The notes below the pieces were generated by a model, which ran no database searches, had not been told where the DNA came from, and worked only from the letters and a program-made list of their open reading frames with translations. A program made the translations under genes and the position numbers. A DNA stretch of 64,000 nucleotides, taken from positions 310,001 through 374,000 of the forward strand of contig CAVMBN010000126.1 of assembly GCA_963678705.1 (NCBI GenBank), read 5' to 3'. Below, piece by piece: positions 9,213 through 19,340 of this stretch (position 1 is the first letter of the stretch; every line of letters begins with the position of its first letter). Source of the stretch: Panorpa germanica. Taxonomy: Eukaryota > Arthropoda > Insecta > Mecoptera > Panorpidae.

Positions 9213-10145
9213 ATGAGCAAAACAAAAATAGGTATAATTAATGAGTTACATAAACCTGCACTTAAAAACTATAAGCGTAGACATGTAATCATAAAAGGTC
9301 TAAATGATTCTTGGCAAGCTGATTTAGTAGAAATGATTCCGTATGCAAAAGAAAACAAAAGTTACAAGTATTTACTCACAGTAATTGATATATTTTCTAA
9401 ATATGCATGGGCAGTTCCAGTAAAATCAAAATCTGCAAAAGACGTTACTGTTGCATTTGAAAATATTTTATTAAAAAATAAGAATAAGGTTCCGAAAAAC
9501 TTACAAACAGATAACGGAAAGGAATTATATAACACTGAATTTAAAAAAGTTATAGATTCGTATGATATAAACCATTATAGTACATTTAGTAATATAAAAG
9601 CATCGATTGTTAAAAGATTTAATAGAACTCTAAAAAATGCCATGTGGAAAGATTTTAGTATAAAAGGCAACTATAATTGGATTAATAACATTGATGCACT
9701 TGTTAAGAAATAAAATAATTCTCATCATTCAACAATTAATATGAAGCCATCTCAAGTATCAATAAAAAATGAAAAAAAAATATTATTAGGAAATGTATAC
9801 AATAGAATAAAAAGGGTCGGTTTAAGTCGATATAAAGTTGAAGATTATGTTCGTTTAAGCAAAACCAAATCATTATTTGCAAAAGGGTATACTCCTAACT
9901 GGGGTACCGAAATATTTACTATATCAAAAGTACAACTAACTAATCCAGTCACATATTTACTTAATGATTCTCTTGGCCAATCAATTGCAGGCGCGTTTTA
10001 CGAACAAGAACTACAAAAAACAAAATATCCAGATATATATCTAGTTGAGAAAGTTTTACAGAAAAAAGGAAAAAGAGTTTTTGTAAAGTGGTTAGGTTTA
10101 GATAAATCTCATAACAGTTGGATAGATGCTAAAAATATTGAATAA
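9213..10145 (+). pseudogene. INT: retroviral-type integrase with chromodomain, inactivated, copy 1
   Basis: An in-frame TAA at 9711-9713 splits the gene into a 166-codon core and a 134-codon C-terminal part with the chromodomain. The acidic Glu of the DDE triad is Lys (residue 134). Both lesions are in all three copies. Detailed description under copy 2. Confidence 0.88.
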
Positions 10146-10210
10146 CATTTTAAATAAATAAAACTATTGGGTATTATAAATATGTATTTATTTTTACATT
10201 AAAAATATAC

Positions 10211-13200
10211 TTATAACAATAAATCGCTCTCACTAAAACTATCAAAACCCCAAGGCAAAGTATCGGTACTATTTTTTATAATACACCGTTTATCATCAAA
10301 AGGACTTAAAGCAATTTTTGTTTGCTTAATAGAGTACACATTATGCAATTTTGAAACTATTTCTCTTTGAGTACATTTTTTTTCATTTAAAGTTCTTAAA
10401 CAATTTTCATAATCTTCAAAAGAAATATGGTTTTTTACTACACTTGTCTTTACTCCTTTTATTTTTTTTATAATATCATTATTATTAACTTTTATTGTAT
10501 ACATTTTCGATCTTAGTCCTATAAAGTGAGTCATAATTTTACCGTTATTTTCATCCTTTATTAAACCTAATACCTTTTTATTTACACGGGGAATATTATA
10601 TTGATTGTTTTCTTTATAATCACTTGTATCAAACTTACTTATATCGCGTTTTATAGTTTCACAAATATCTGATGTGATAATTTCATATATTAACAAGTCA
10701 GTATCAATATATAATAACTTTAAATTATTATTAAAAAATTCTTTTTGCATATAATTATAATGAAAATCATACATTACTGTTTTAGATAAATCTAATATTG
10801 AAAAGCCAACATATATAGGTTTATTAAATGTAATATTAGGTTTTAAAAGTTCAATAGCCACAACATTTTTATTAAAAATTGTTCGGCTATAAAAATTAGG
10901 TCGTGCTATTAAACTTTTTACTCCATAACGACCACCCCATTTTGTTTTTAATTTTATATCACGATGTTTTCTAACATTTTTCATTGTCTTACCAAATACA
11001 CTATCATTCATTAATTTATACAAGTTTTTTTCAAAATCATTGGTAGCCATTTTTCTTTTTTCTGTATTTAAATCGATATAGTTTTTTAGCCACGGTGATT
11101 GACTAAATTTTAAAACTCGATGTATTTTTGATACTTGCATTTCTAAATGTATACATTGCTTTAAATTACTATAATGAATTATATATTTCTCCTTATCATA
11201 TAAAGTAGTTAAAAGTTTTTTATGTTTACTTCCCGGTGGAATACAATGCTCAGGACAAAGCGGTAAATCTTTATGGAGATTATGTAAACTTTGAGGATAA
11301 GTTAAATCTACTTCTAAAATGTAACCAGTATTGCTAGTTTCTAACAAATTGCATATAGTATTACTTATTTCCAATATTTCTTGGTTGTTTAACCATTTAA
11401 AATTTCCATATGGTAGGAATTGAGACATTGCATGACCGTATAAGTTATTAACATCCAAATACATTAGATATTTAAAAGGTAATTCAGGTTTATACTTTTC
11501 ATTCATGTATTTGTTATTGGCCTCTGCATATCTGTTTGAACATTGACTTATACCACCTCTGATACCCTTCTCTATAAATAGCCACATATTTATATCAGTA
11601 AACAATTCAAGTTTAATTTTTGTTATTTTTAACATAGAATCCCAAGATAACCCTGGGGCAGAAACATAATGCACTGGATCTAATTTATACGTGTCTAAAC
11701 AATTATCTCGAAAATTTTCAAATATGTCACAAAGTAATAACACATCGGTTTTTAAGTACAAATCTGAATATTCACCAAGTGTTTTGATATGAAATGTATT
11801 CCATATGTCTTGTGCATGTTTGTAATCTGTATCTGATAAGTAACTCTCATTCAATAAATTAAAAAAAATATTCTGAGGTGGTAAAACTGTCTCATTTAAC
11901 TTTTCCCAGGAATTTATATAATCATAAGGAAATACACCTTTTTTACTTAACAAAGTAAATTCTTCATTGCTTAAATTGTTAAATTCTGATTTTAAATTCT
12001 TTACTTTATTATTTGGTAAATAAGATGCTAAATTACTTAAAGAACTAGCCATAAATCGATATGAATCAATAAATCTTAATGAAATATTAGTTCCATACAC
12101 ATATTTTGTAAATGAAATATATTTTTCTATATTAATTGGTAGCACAGAGGTTCTTCCACTTATTCCGGTAGCTAAATCAATTATTATAAAATGTGAATCA
12201 TAAGATGATAAATTGTGAAAAATTATTGGAATCACATAACTTTCATTATAATTTAAATTACATTCATTATGAGCTGGTTCTCTATAATTTCCTGTTAAAT
12301 GACAATGATCTTGAACACGGTCTTGTTGCAACGGTTTTTCACATAAATGACAATTTATTGCATTTAAATATTCCATCTTTTGTTGAGCCGTCAATGTTTT
12401 CATTGGTAATATATTTTTTATTATATCCTCAACATTATAAGCAATCTCTTTTAATTCATTTACAAACCACTGAACGCAATCTTCACCACGATAACTATTA
12501 TAATAAGATTTAGAGTCATCATATGAATATTTTACATAATATCCAACGCTATGTGCAATATGTGTTTGATATACCCCCTTGGTTTCAATATTTGTCACAT
12601 TACTATCCAATATACTTTCAAAGTCTGCATAAATAACACATGCATTTCTAATTTTTCTCTTAAAGTTTTTAAACTCAAGTATATTAGAATTTTCAACTGG
12701 CTATATCGGTTTAACTGGTCTCAGTCCTAATCCAACACAGTCTTGTAAATGTTCCTTAAACTTGCACTCATATCTAAGGAAATGTAAACATCGATCACAT
12801 ATAAATTTCTTACAATTTGTTTTTGAAAGTTGATTACTAACAAGTCTTGATAAATTCTTTATCCAACAAAAATGAAATTTTATTTTATTGTCACATTCCT
12901 CATTATTACTTTCAACAACATCTTCTTCATCCTCTTCTTCTTCTTCTTCATCTTCTACTTCATAATCACTTTGAATCATTAATAAATGTATATGTTTACT
13001 TTCATATATTTTACTTACATATACAGGAATAGTTTCAAATGTTTTCTTGCCCTTTTTTAAAATATACACATTTATTGTTATATTATTTAGTTTTTCAAAT
13101 TTTGAAACTTGTGATAACGTCATTGGAAATTTAATACCATTTAAATTAAGACAATTTATATATTTCTTATAAGATGATTCTCTCTCGCCATGAATTTTTG

Positions 13201-14011
13201 ATGGATAAAGTGCTGATAATACTGCCCATACAAAACATTTGTCATCTTCATTCTGAACATTTATTACAGCCTTTTTTCGTTTTATTTCAACTGGTAAGTC
13301 AATAAATGATGAACAATAAAATGGAACAAATTGATTTATATTTACTATCATATTCACTATTTTATATAGAGCCCATCCACTTTGATTTTCTTGAGAAGTT
13401 TCTAAATCTTTTAATACAACATCAATAACATTTTCCTTATACCAATGTTTTAAATCTGTTGATACAAAAATTTCATTATTTTTAGTATTAAAATATTTGT
13501 ATTCAAATATATGTTCTTCTTCTTTTTTAGCTGATGGTAAAACAAATTCACCACAAAATATTACGTTAACTTTTAAAGCACTATATTTTTTTAAAGCATT
13601 TTTAATTCTAGATGCAAACATATAAAATGCATCGTTTAAAAATTGTAATGGATCAATATGACTTAAATTATTTACCACTCCTGTTCTAACACGTCCTTTA
13701 AATGATGAATTTATTTCCTGCCATTTAATCCGATCACTACGTTTTATACTATTTATAGTTCCTCCTCCAACTTTTTGTTTATTTTCTAACAATGTTTGAA
13801 AATATTTTAAGACACTTATATTGCTTTCAATGCTTCGCTTATATCCAATTGAATAGGTATTTTTATTATTTTTTAATAACTTATTTAACAACTTTATATT
13901 TATTTTATTATAATCAGACCACTTTTTCCACTGAATACTTAAATAATTTGAACTATTTAAATGTTCAATAATTGTTCTCATATGCTTAATAATCTTACAA
14001 CCGTTATCCAT
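10211..14011 (-). pseudogene. polB: protein-primed DNA polymerase B, amber codon, copy 1
   Basis: Codon 437, ATG in copy 3, is TAG (12701-12703); two adjacent bases differ. The frame then continues to 10211 with no ATG near the break, giving 436- and about 800-codon halves. Motif C reads D-T-D-L instead of D-T-D-S, with an extra Leu just before it. The G-K-T-M-E segment after motif B has Lys for Glu. The Exo II Asp is retained, unlike copy 3. Domain layout is given under copy 3. Confidence 0.88.
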
Positions 14012-14118
14012 TTTAAATTATATATTTCAGTTTGAAAATCAAAATATAAATCACAATTGTTTTTAAAAGTTCATTTATTTATACAATTTTACATAAAAAA
14101 TATACATTAATCACTATG

Positions 14119-14505
14119 TTATACTTTTACAATTTCGTCATCAGAGTCTAACACCTCTACAATTTCGTCATCAGAGTCTAACACCTCTACTATTTCATCG
14201 TCAGAGTCTAATATTTCAATAACTTCACTATCACTCTCTAATAATTCTATGATTTCCACATCAGAATCTTCTTCCTGTATTTCAATTTCTTCGTGACCTA
14301 TTATTACTTCATCAGCATAACTCTCTATAATTTTCTCATATGTCTTCTTTTCTTCATCCGTCATATCCTCTGAATTACAGTCATCTATATCAAAATCGTC
14401 AGTTATATCTTGCACATAATATCTATCTTCACTGTCAATGCCGACGCGTATATGCCCCGAATCCAATAACCATGTTACGCCTGGAATATTCTTAAATCCG
14501 TTCAT
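14119..14505 (-). CDS. 128-aa acidic protein with tandem SUMO-interaction-like motifs, copy 1
   Basis: Protein identical to copy 2; copy 3 has Ile for Val at residue 67. See copy 2. Confidence 0.6.
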   Translation of the reverse strand: MNGFKNIPGVTWLLDSGHIRVGIDSEDRYYVQDITDDFDIDDCNSEDMTDEEKKTYEKIIESYADEVIIGHEEIEIQEEDSDVEIIELLESDSEVIEILDSDDEIVEVLDSDDEIVEVLDSDDEIVKV

Positions 14506-15053
14506 ACTATTAAACTTTAGCTTGAACTAAGAAAATATTACTCTGTAATTACAGCTCAACATCATCTCTATTTAAATGACATTTATGCATAAATTTACCC
14601 TCTCTACCACTCCATATTAAATACCACCTCCAACAACAGAATCTCCTTACATATGCATACATACATAAAAATACATAAGTGGGAATATACCGACTGCATC
14701 CACAGCTACATCGAGGATACGAACATAAACGATTGGCTTCCGGAAATTGACGAAGAATGCAATAATTACGGCGTATCTTCTACACCAATACCAACACACA
14801 CGTAATACTTATTATCGCTATCTCACTCTTTCATATTACCCCACTATTACCCCCAACATTGTCTAGTCACGCCCCCTTCTTCATACCGTGACCTATATTA
14901 TCGCTATCTCACTCTTTCATATTACCCCACTATTACCCCCAACATTGTCTAGCCACGCCCCCTTCTTCATACCGTGACCTAAATGCATCCCCACCTCAAT
15001 AATTTCCAACTCAACTTCTAAACTGTCCTAGAACCCGCTTTCTTACCCTACTA
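14506..15053. other. non-coding right end of element, copy 1
   Basis: No convincing ORF. It holds two 86-bp direct units (14813-14898 and 14899-14984), each starting TATCGCTATCTCACTCTTT. The inverse of that word, with one mismatch, lies near the left end of the next copy (15138-15156). This is the best remnant of terminal inverted repeats. The terminal bases are CCCTACTA. Confidence 0.7.
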
Positions 15054-15712
15054 CTAGATGATGACGTCAGTACAGACTTTATCTCTAGGTACAGTCTCTA
15101 CAATACCCAAGGTTATGAGTGAGAAAGCAATAGTGGTAAAGAGTGAGATACCGATATTAATTCTTATGTTTGATTTGTTATTGGTTATAAGATTATGACG
15201 TTGTAGGTGCAAAAGTGTTAGTTATATGTTATAATGACGTTATATTACACATGGTGGGGTATAATATGAAAGGTTATAGTATAATTTGTGATATATATTC
15301 TTAAGGATTGTTAAACATAGATTATAACAATAACTATTACAATAACAGTGTTAAATTATTTATAACAGTGTATTTATAGCGCATTCCTTTATATATAAGT
15401 CTAAGAATATGATTGTGTCACATTAAGTATTATGCAGTTTGTGTATTAAAGTGTCTTGCAAAGTCTTGTTCTTTTTAAATAACTTGTGTTTTTAAATAAT
15501 TTAGTGGCTATTTAGTGCTATTTTAAAAAAAAAAAAATTTATCAATAATTTCAGTTTGGAAGTGGATAATTATGTGGTAAGTAAATTTTGTATAAGATTT
15601 TGTATGTTTACAATAAATTTAATAGTAGTTTTCAAATATTTACAGGTGTCTATAGCAGTTTCAACCTAATCTTGAGTTTTTACCGTTTGAACCCTTTTAG
15701 ACTTTCATACTT
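15054..15712 (+). promoter_or_regulatory. left-end promoter region with CRE-like sites, TATA box and leader intron, copy 2
   Basis: A perfect CRE palindrome TGACGTCA (15062-15069) lies nine bases from the junction. TGACGT half-sites follow at 15196-15201 and 15235-15240, and the inverted-repeat remnant at 15138-15156. TATATATAAG (15390-15399) precedes an initiator-like TCACATT at about 15418. Downstream, a GTAAGT donor at 15577 and a CAG acceptor ending at 15645 delimit a likely 69-base intron in the 5' leader. Adenovirus terminal regions also carry TGACGT sites, a comparison of pattern only. Confidence 0.55.
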
Positions 15713-16456
15713 ATGAGTAAACAGTTAGGTAAGTTAATTTTTAATACTTTTTAGATAATTTTAATTTAGTTATAATAATAATAACAGTTTTAAATGTCAA
15801 CAGAATATTGCTGTGCATATCTGTATTCCGATGATACATTGGATTATACGTGTCCAAGCATAGTTCATCCTGGATTACAAGTAAGTTCTACTTCTTTTGC
15901 TTTAGTATTTCAAATCCTTATTTATTTACATAATATTTATTTATAGTTATGCAATCTTCATATGAAAGAGCGTGCGATTGATTGTAAGAACTACCACCTT
16001 ATAAGGAAATTTTATGAATTTGAAAAATTAGGTTATAAAATAAGTGAGGTAGCAAAATTAGAAATAAAATTAAGGAAAGAATTTGAATTTAAATATAATA
16101 TAAAATCAGATTGGAAACATGACAATTTTAAAAATATTCTAAGAGCATTAAGAACGGGCTATTTTGATGATTTTTATAACGCATATATATATCAAACAAT
16201 ACGTTTATTTGATTTTGGTAATAAAGTTATAAATTTTAATTTAGTTAAATATTTATATATGCTACATCAGTTTAATGAAATTTCTTATTCCAAATTAGAG
16301 AAATTAAATGCAATTGAAAAGTATCAGTTACATATAGAACTGGAACCTGATAAATTTGAAAGTGAAAAAAAACAAAATTATTCTAAATCATTATCTTCAT
16401 TAGAAGAAGAAGAAGAAGAAATTTCATATTTGGATACCTTTAGGTTTGATTTCTAA
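15713..16456 (+). CDS. spliced Cys/His-rich protein of unknown function, copy 2 (three exons)
   Basis: Proposed coding exons are 15713-15728, 15804-15880 and 15947-16456, with introns of 75 and 66 bases. Each intron has a GTAAGT donor and a CAG or TAG acceptor, and the frame stays open across both. An alternative start at ATG 15794 skips the first intron and gives almost the same protein. The upstream exons add a cluster of Cys and His residues (E-Y-C-C, T-C-P, L-C-N-L-H) that looks like a metal-binding knuckle. The body is Lys/Tyr-rich, then six glutamates near the C-terminus. No family recognised. First gene after the left-end promoter, so an early regulatory role is possible but unproven. 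Confidence 0.6.
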
Positions 16457-16517
16457 GCCAGTTATATATGTTACTTTCATTTTATATATATATATTTAAA
16501 TTTCTATCTCTGGTATA

Positions 16518-16952
16518 ATGTATATTAGAAGTTATAGTCCCCGCTTATTATTTGAATTGAATGAAGGAGATAATATTTTTATTTTACCCAAGTTAATAAA
16601 TATTAATATAAATTTTCAGTCATTTATAGGGTGTTCTGAATTAGTACTAACTGTATTAATTGATAATGTTGATGTAATTTATTTACATGTACTATATATT
16701 GCAAATGAGTTTAGTCTATGTATAGATTTGAAATTAAATTGTGGATTAGAGTCTCATTTAATGTTGGATTTTAATAGGTTTGATGAGTTTCAATTTTATG
16801 ACCGATACGTTACACACAAAAGTACTTTTTATAGAGATTTTAGGAACGGTCTATTTTTTAAGCTTGGAGTATCAGATTCCGGCTACGGAAGTATGGATTC
16901 CTTAGAATGGATAATGGTAGACGAAGAATTAGAAGTTAGTGATAATGAGTAA
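16518..16952 (+). CDS. 144-aa hypothetical protein with IkB-like DSGYGS motif, copy 2
   Basis: No family recognised. The N-terminal 115 residues are mixed hydrophobic and polar with predicted beta character. The C-terminal 30 residues are Ser/acidic and include DSGYGS at 120-125, followed by M-D. This fits the D-S-G-phi-x-S phosphodegron bound by the F-box protein beta-TrCP (Slimb in insects), and its flanks resemble the IkB-alpha site. Known viral proteins mimic this degron to block NF-kB signalling or redirect the ligase; whether this one does is inference. It lies 61 bp after the spliced gene and is followed directly by the tRNA-like cassette. Confidence 0.65.
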   Translation: MYIRSYSPRLLFELNEGDNIFILPKLINININFQSFIGCSELVLTVLIDNVDVIYLHVLYIANEFSLCIDLKLNCGLESHLMLDFNRFDEFQFYDRYVTHKSTFYRDFRNGLFFKLGVSDSGYGSMDSLEWIMVDEELEVSDNE

Positions 16953-17087
16953 GGTTGATAGCGCAGAGTAAAAATCGTTGATACTTGATGCTAGACAACT
17001 GTGTTTTCGGGTTCGATTCCTGAACCAGAGCAATACCATAAAAAGTGATAATAACTTTGAAAAGTAATGCATTTAAGGTTGGGTTTT
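16953..17087 (+). ncRNA. tRNA-like sequence with Pol III internal promoter, copy 2
   Basis: A box at 16956-16966 and perfect B box at 17010-17020. Sequence identical to copy 1 through the T-arm, with the same terminator-like T4 run at about 17084. Confidence 0.4.
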
Positions 17088-17135
17088 GAAATAAGTTTTA
17101 ATTTTAATAAATATAGTATAGGGAGGGGATTATAG

Positions 17136-17171
17136 TATATAAGCTGTAGATATTTTATATTTTCTTCAGTT
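17136..17171 (+). promoter_or_regulatory. TATA box and initiator for the 274-aa gene, copy 2
   Basis: TATATAAG at 17136-17143 and TCAGT at 17166-17170; unchanged from copy 1. Confidence 0.6.
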
Positions 17172-17214
17172 ACAAATAAACATTTTAACAAGTTTAACTA
17201 AACATTTTATAATA

Positions 17215-18039
17215 ATGGCTTATCGTTACAAACCATATCCAATGTTTAATAAAAATAAAAAGTTAAGTTTTGATAGTGATGAATCCGATTCTAAAATAAT
17301 ATATGATGATTCTATATATTTATTAAAATCTTTATATTATTTAAATAACAGTAAATCAAAACAAGCATTAGTTGGAATTAAAGTAAATAATTTATGTGAA
17401 GCCATTTTGAAAATAGAAAAGGTTAATGGTAATAGCTTTATTATATCAGAGCAGGATTGGAATACCCTGTTAAATAATAAAAACAACATTTCCAATTATT
17501 TTGAAGGAAGTGAATATTTAGATCAGCCTCACATAACCTTATCAAATTACACAATACATTTTCAAACTTTCTATGAAAAGCCAACTATGGTTCTTGAAGA
17601 AAATATACAATGTCAACAGCAAGATTTGAATGAACAAAAACTTAAATCATCTTCTGTTTATTTACAGAAAGAATCTTGGGACAACTTGCTTAATATATCT
17701 CATTGTATAACAGTGACATTAAAAAATTATAATTTGTGTTCTAAATTAGTGGATAAATCTTTATATCAAGTTCAAAATAATTTGTTTAATGTGTTAAAGG
17801 ATACTCAAAGTATAAATTATAAAAATCACAATATTAATTTTTATGAGTGTTTTATTAAAAATAATATAAATAACCATATTGATTTAAATAATAATTTTAG
17901 CCATATATCATCAAAAATAAACTTGGAACTGTTGGAACAAGAAATAAAAATTTTGTGCATAGACTTTTTTAAAATTAAATTATACAATAACGCTCAAGAA
18001 TATATATATAACTTATCAAAAAATGGAATCGATTTTTGA
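17215..18039 (+). CDS. 274-aa hypothetical protein, copy 2
   Basis: No family recognised. The N-terminus is basic and aromatic (Y-R-Y-K-P-Y-P), followed by a Ser/Asp cluster at about residues 19-26 that looks like casein kinase 2 substrate. Two segments, around residues 70-85 and 150-165, share a pattern of hydrophobic strand, Ser/Glu, and a W-[DN]-x-L-L turn, which suggests an internal duplication. The rest is rich in Asn, Lys and Leu. It has its own TATA/Inr promoter. Its last 17 bases overlap the start of the 276-aa gene in another frame, so both are likely read from one transcript. Confidence 0.65.
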   Translation: MAYRYKPYPMFNKNKKLSFDSDESDSKIIYDDSIYLLKSLYYLNNSKSKQALVGIKVNNLCEAILKIEKVNGNSFIISEQDWNTLLNNKNNISNYFEGSEYLDQPHITLSNYTIHFQTFYEKPTMVLEENIQCQQQDLNEQKLKSSSVYLQKESWDNLLNISHCITVTLKNYNLCSKLVDKSLYQVQNNLFNVLKDTQSINYKNHNINFYECFIKNNINNHIDLNNNFSHISSKINLELLEQEIKILCIDFFKIKLYNNAQEYIYNLSKNGIDF

Positions 18040-18853
18040 TTTGGAAGATTTATTATTTGTAGAAGATATTCATATTGATAATAGCGAGCTATTAAATTTA
18101 GATATTAACCCTTCGCTTTTTGATGAAGATTTTTTATTACCTGAATTATTAAATTCAGATATTGAGATACAGAATATGTCTGAAATTACAACTTCTTTAA
18201 ACAATGAGGAGGATTTTGAACCTATTAACACAAATTTGACTTCTACTAAATTAACAGCAGTTCCATTTTTATTTAATGAAGTACCTATATTATTAAAGGA
18301 AGATATGTATTCAATCAAAATAGGATTAAATTGTACTAATCAGTTTGAACCAGAAATTTATATTTACAATAAATACAATTTTGGGCTAAAATTCAGTTTA
18401 GGTGATTATTTTGAACTTATAGAGCACATACAGCAATTGATTAATATGTTTAATGGACAATTGTTTATATCATCCAATGTTCTAATAAGATCAAATTATA
18501 AAATAAATATATTTAATCCAAATAGTATTTCAATTACATCAAATTGTAAAACTTATATATCCGTGTTTTTAAATATTTATGATTTAATACATATCATGTC
18601 TTTAAATTATTATATTAACTTTAGTATTACTCATTTTTCTTGCATGCAGATTAACTTTTTAAATACATATAATCTATTTTTAAATAATATCGTAATATAT
18701 TTAAGAAATAAAAATATTGGTGTTTCCAAAGAGGTTTTAACTGAATTTTTATTTCATGAATGTCAAGAAATAAATTATGATGATATATTATTAAGAATGA
18801 TAATATTATCAAATATGTCTTATATATTGGATGAAATATTAAAAATATTGTAA
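18023..18853 (+). CDS. 276-aa protein with acidic activation-like N-terminus, copy 2
   Basis: The start ATG lies inside the end of the 274-aa gene, suggesting termination-reinitiation or leaky scanning. The first 50 residues are almost free of basic residues and alternate Asp/Glu with Leu, Ile and Phe (F-D-L-E-D-L-L, L-F-D-E-D-F-L-L, E-L-L). That composition is typical of acidic transcription activation domains. The remaining 220 residues are hydrophobic and Asn-rich with no recognised fold. Copy 3 differs at Asn/Tyr and Glu/Lys positions in the last third. A role as viral transcription activator is inference. Confidence 0.6.
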   Translation: MESIFDLEDLLFVEDIHIDNSELLNLDINPSLFDEDFLLPELLNSDIEIQNMSEITTSLNNEEDFEPINTNLTSTKLTAVPFLFNEVPILLKEDMYSIKIGLNCTNQFEPEIYIYNKYNFGLKFSLGDYFELIEHIQQLINMFNGQLFISSNVLIRSNYKINIFNPNSISITSNCKTYISVFLNIYDLIHIMSLNYYINFSITHFSCMQINFLNTYNLFLNNIVIYLRNKNIGVSKEVLTEFLFHECQEINYDDILLRMIILSNMSYILDEILKIL

Positions 18854-18902
18854 TTCTATCATTTATAATATATAAAAATTTAAAATGTATATTTTTTTTT
18901 TT

Positions 18903-19277
18903 TTATTTATTTATTAAGGTATAACTATTTCCATTAGAATCATAATATAAATAAAAATTACAATCACAACAGTTTCTTATTTGACATGGAGGTCCATCTC
19001 TTTGTATGTTTTCTTTGTTATAATGTTTATAGCATAATCGACGCCCCTGCATATAGTGATCTTCTTTTAAATGTATTGGAAGCCGGTTCCAGTTTTGTTC
19101 AATATCGGTGGAAAACATTATATAATGCAAAAAGAACTCTGTCGGTAAATAATGTAATTCTTCATCAGTAAGATTTTCTAGTAAACACTCATTTTCTTTA
19201 TATTTTTTTAAAATAGCTCCAACTTTTGAAATCGTTTTCGAAACTTGTTCATGATTATTTAAAAATTTATAATCCAT
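18903..19277 (-). CDS. 124-aa Cys-rich hypothetical protein, copy 2
   Basis: The first 70 residues look helical, with Lys/Glu/Leu patterning and a D-E-E-L motif. The C-terminal 45 hold C82, H85, C98, C103, C104 and C106, a likely metal-binding cluster. Copy 2 has an extra Cys at residue 32. No family recognised. It is the most downstream of the minus-strand block that includes the capsid genes, so late co-expression is plausible. Confidence 0.65.
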   Translation of the reverse strand: MDYKFLNNHEQVSKTISKVGAILKKYKENECLLENLTDEELHYLPTEFFLHYIMFSTDIEQNWNRLPIHLKEDHYMQGRRLCYKHYNKENIQRDGPPCQIRNCCDCNFYLYYDSNGNSYTLINK

Positions 19278-19340
19278 TATTTGGTTATGAGATGGTTACT
19301 CTTTAATGACTTTAAAGATATAAATCATTATTTATAATGG

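Larger units (their letters stand above)
1..15053. mobile_element. Maverick/Polinton (adintovirus-like) element, copy 1 (left end outside window)
   Basis: Gene content is diagnostic: protein-primed DNA polymerase B, retroviral-type integrase with chromodomain, FtsK/HerA-type packaging ATPase, adenain-like protease, two capsid proteins and a PLA2/pX virion protein. The copy starts inside the first gene and ends at the point where the next copy begins without spacer. Its specific lesions are a nonsense codon in the 276-aa gene, a double deletion in the capsid gene, an amber codon in the polymerase and the integrase lesions common to all copies. It is the only copy with an intact protease frame. 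Confidence 0.93.

Noticed and set aside
9711..9740. An intron removing the integrase stop
   Set aside because: No GT-AG pair of plausible length spans the stop without losing core or chromodomain codons, and the catalytic Glu is lost anyway.
9213..10145. Stop-codon reassignment to explain in-frame stops
   Set aside because: The stops are of all three types, copy-specific in several genes, and the normal genes end at the same codons.
12193..12513. 106-aa plus-strand ORF over the polymerase (and copies)
   Set aside because: Antisense shadow of the polymerase gene.
10211..12610. A separate 799-aa polymerase gene starting at 12610
   Set aside because: The apparent start is TTG, and copy 3 shows the frame is one gene interrupted by a single amber codon.
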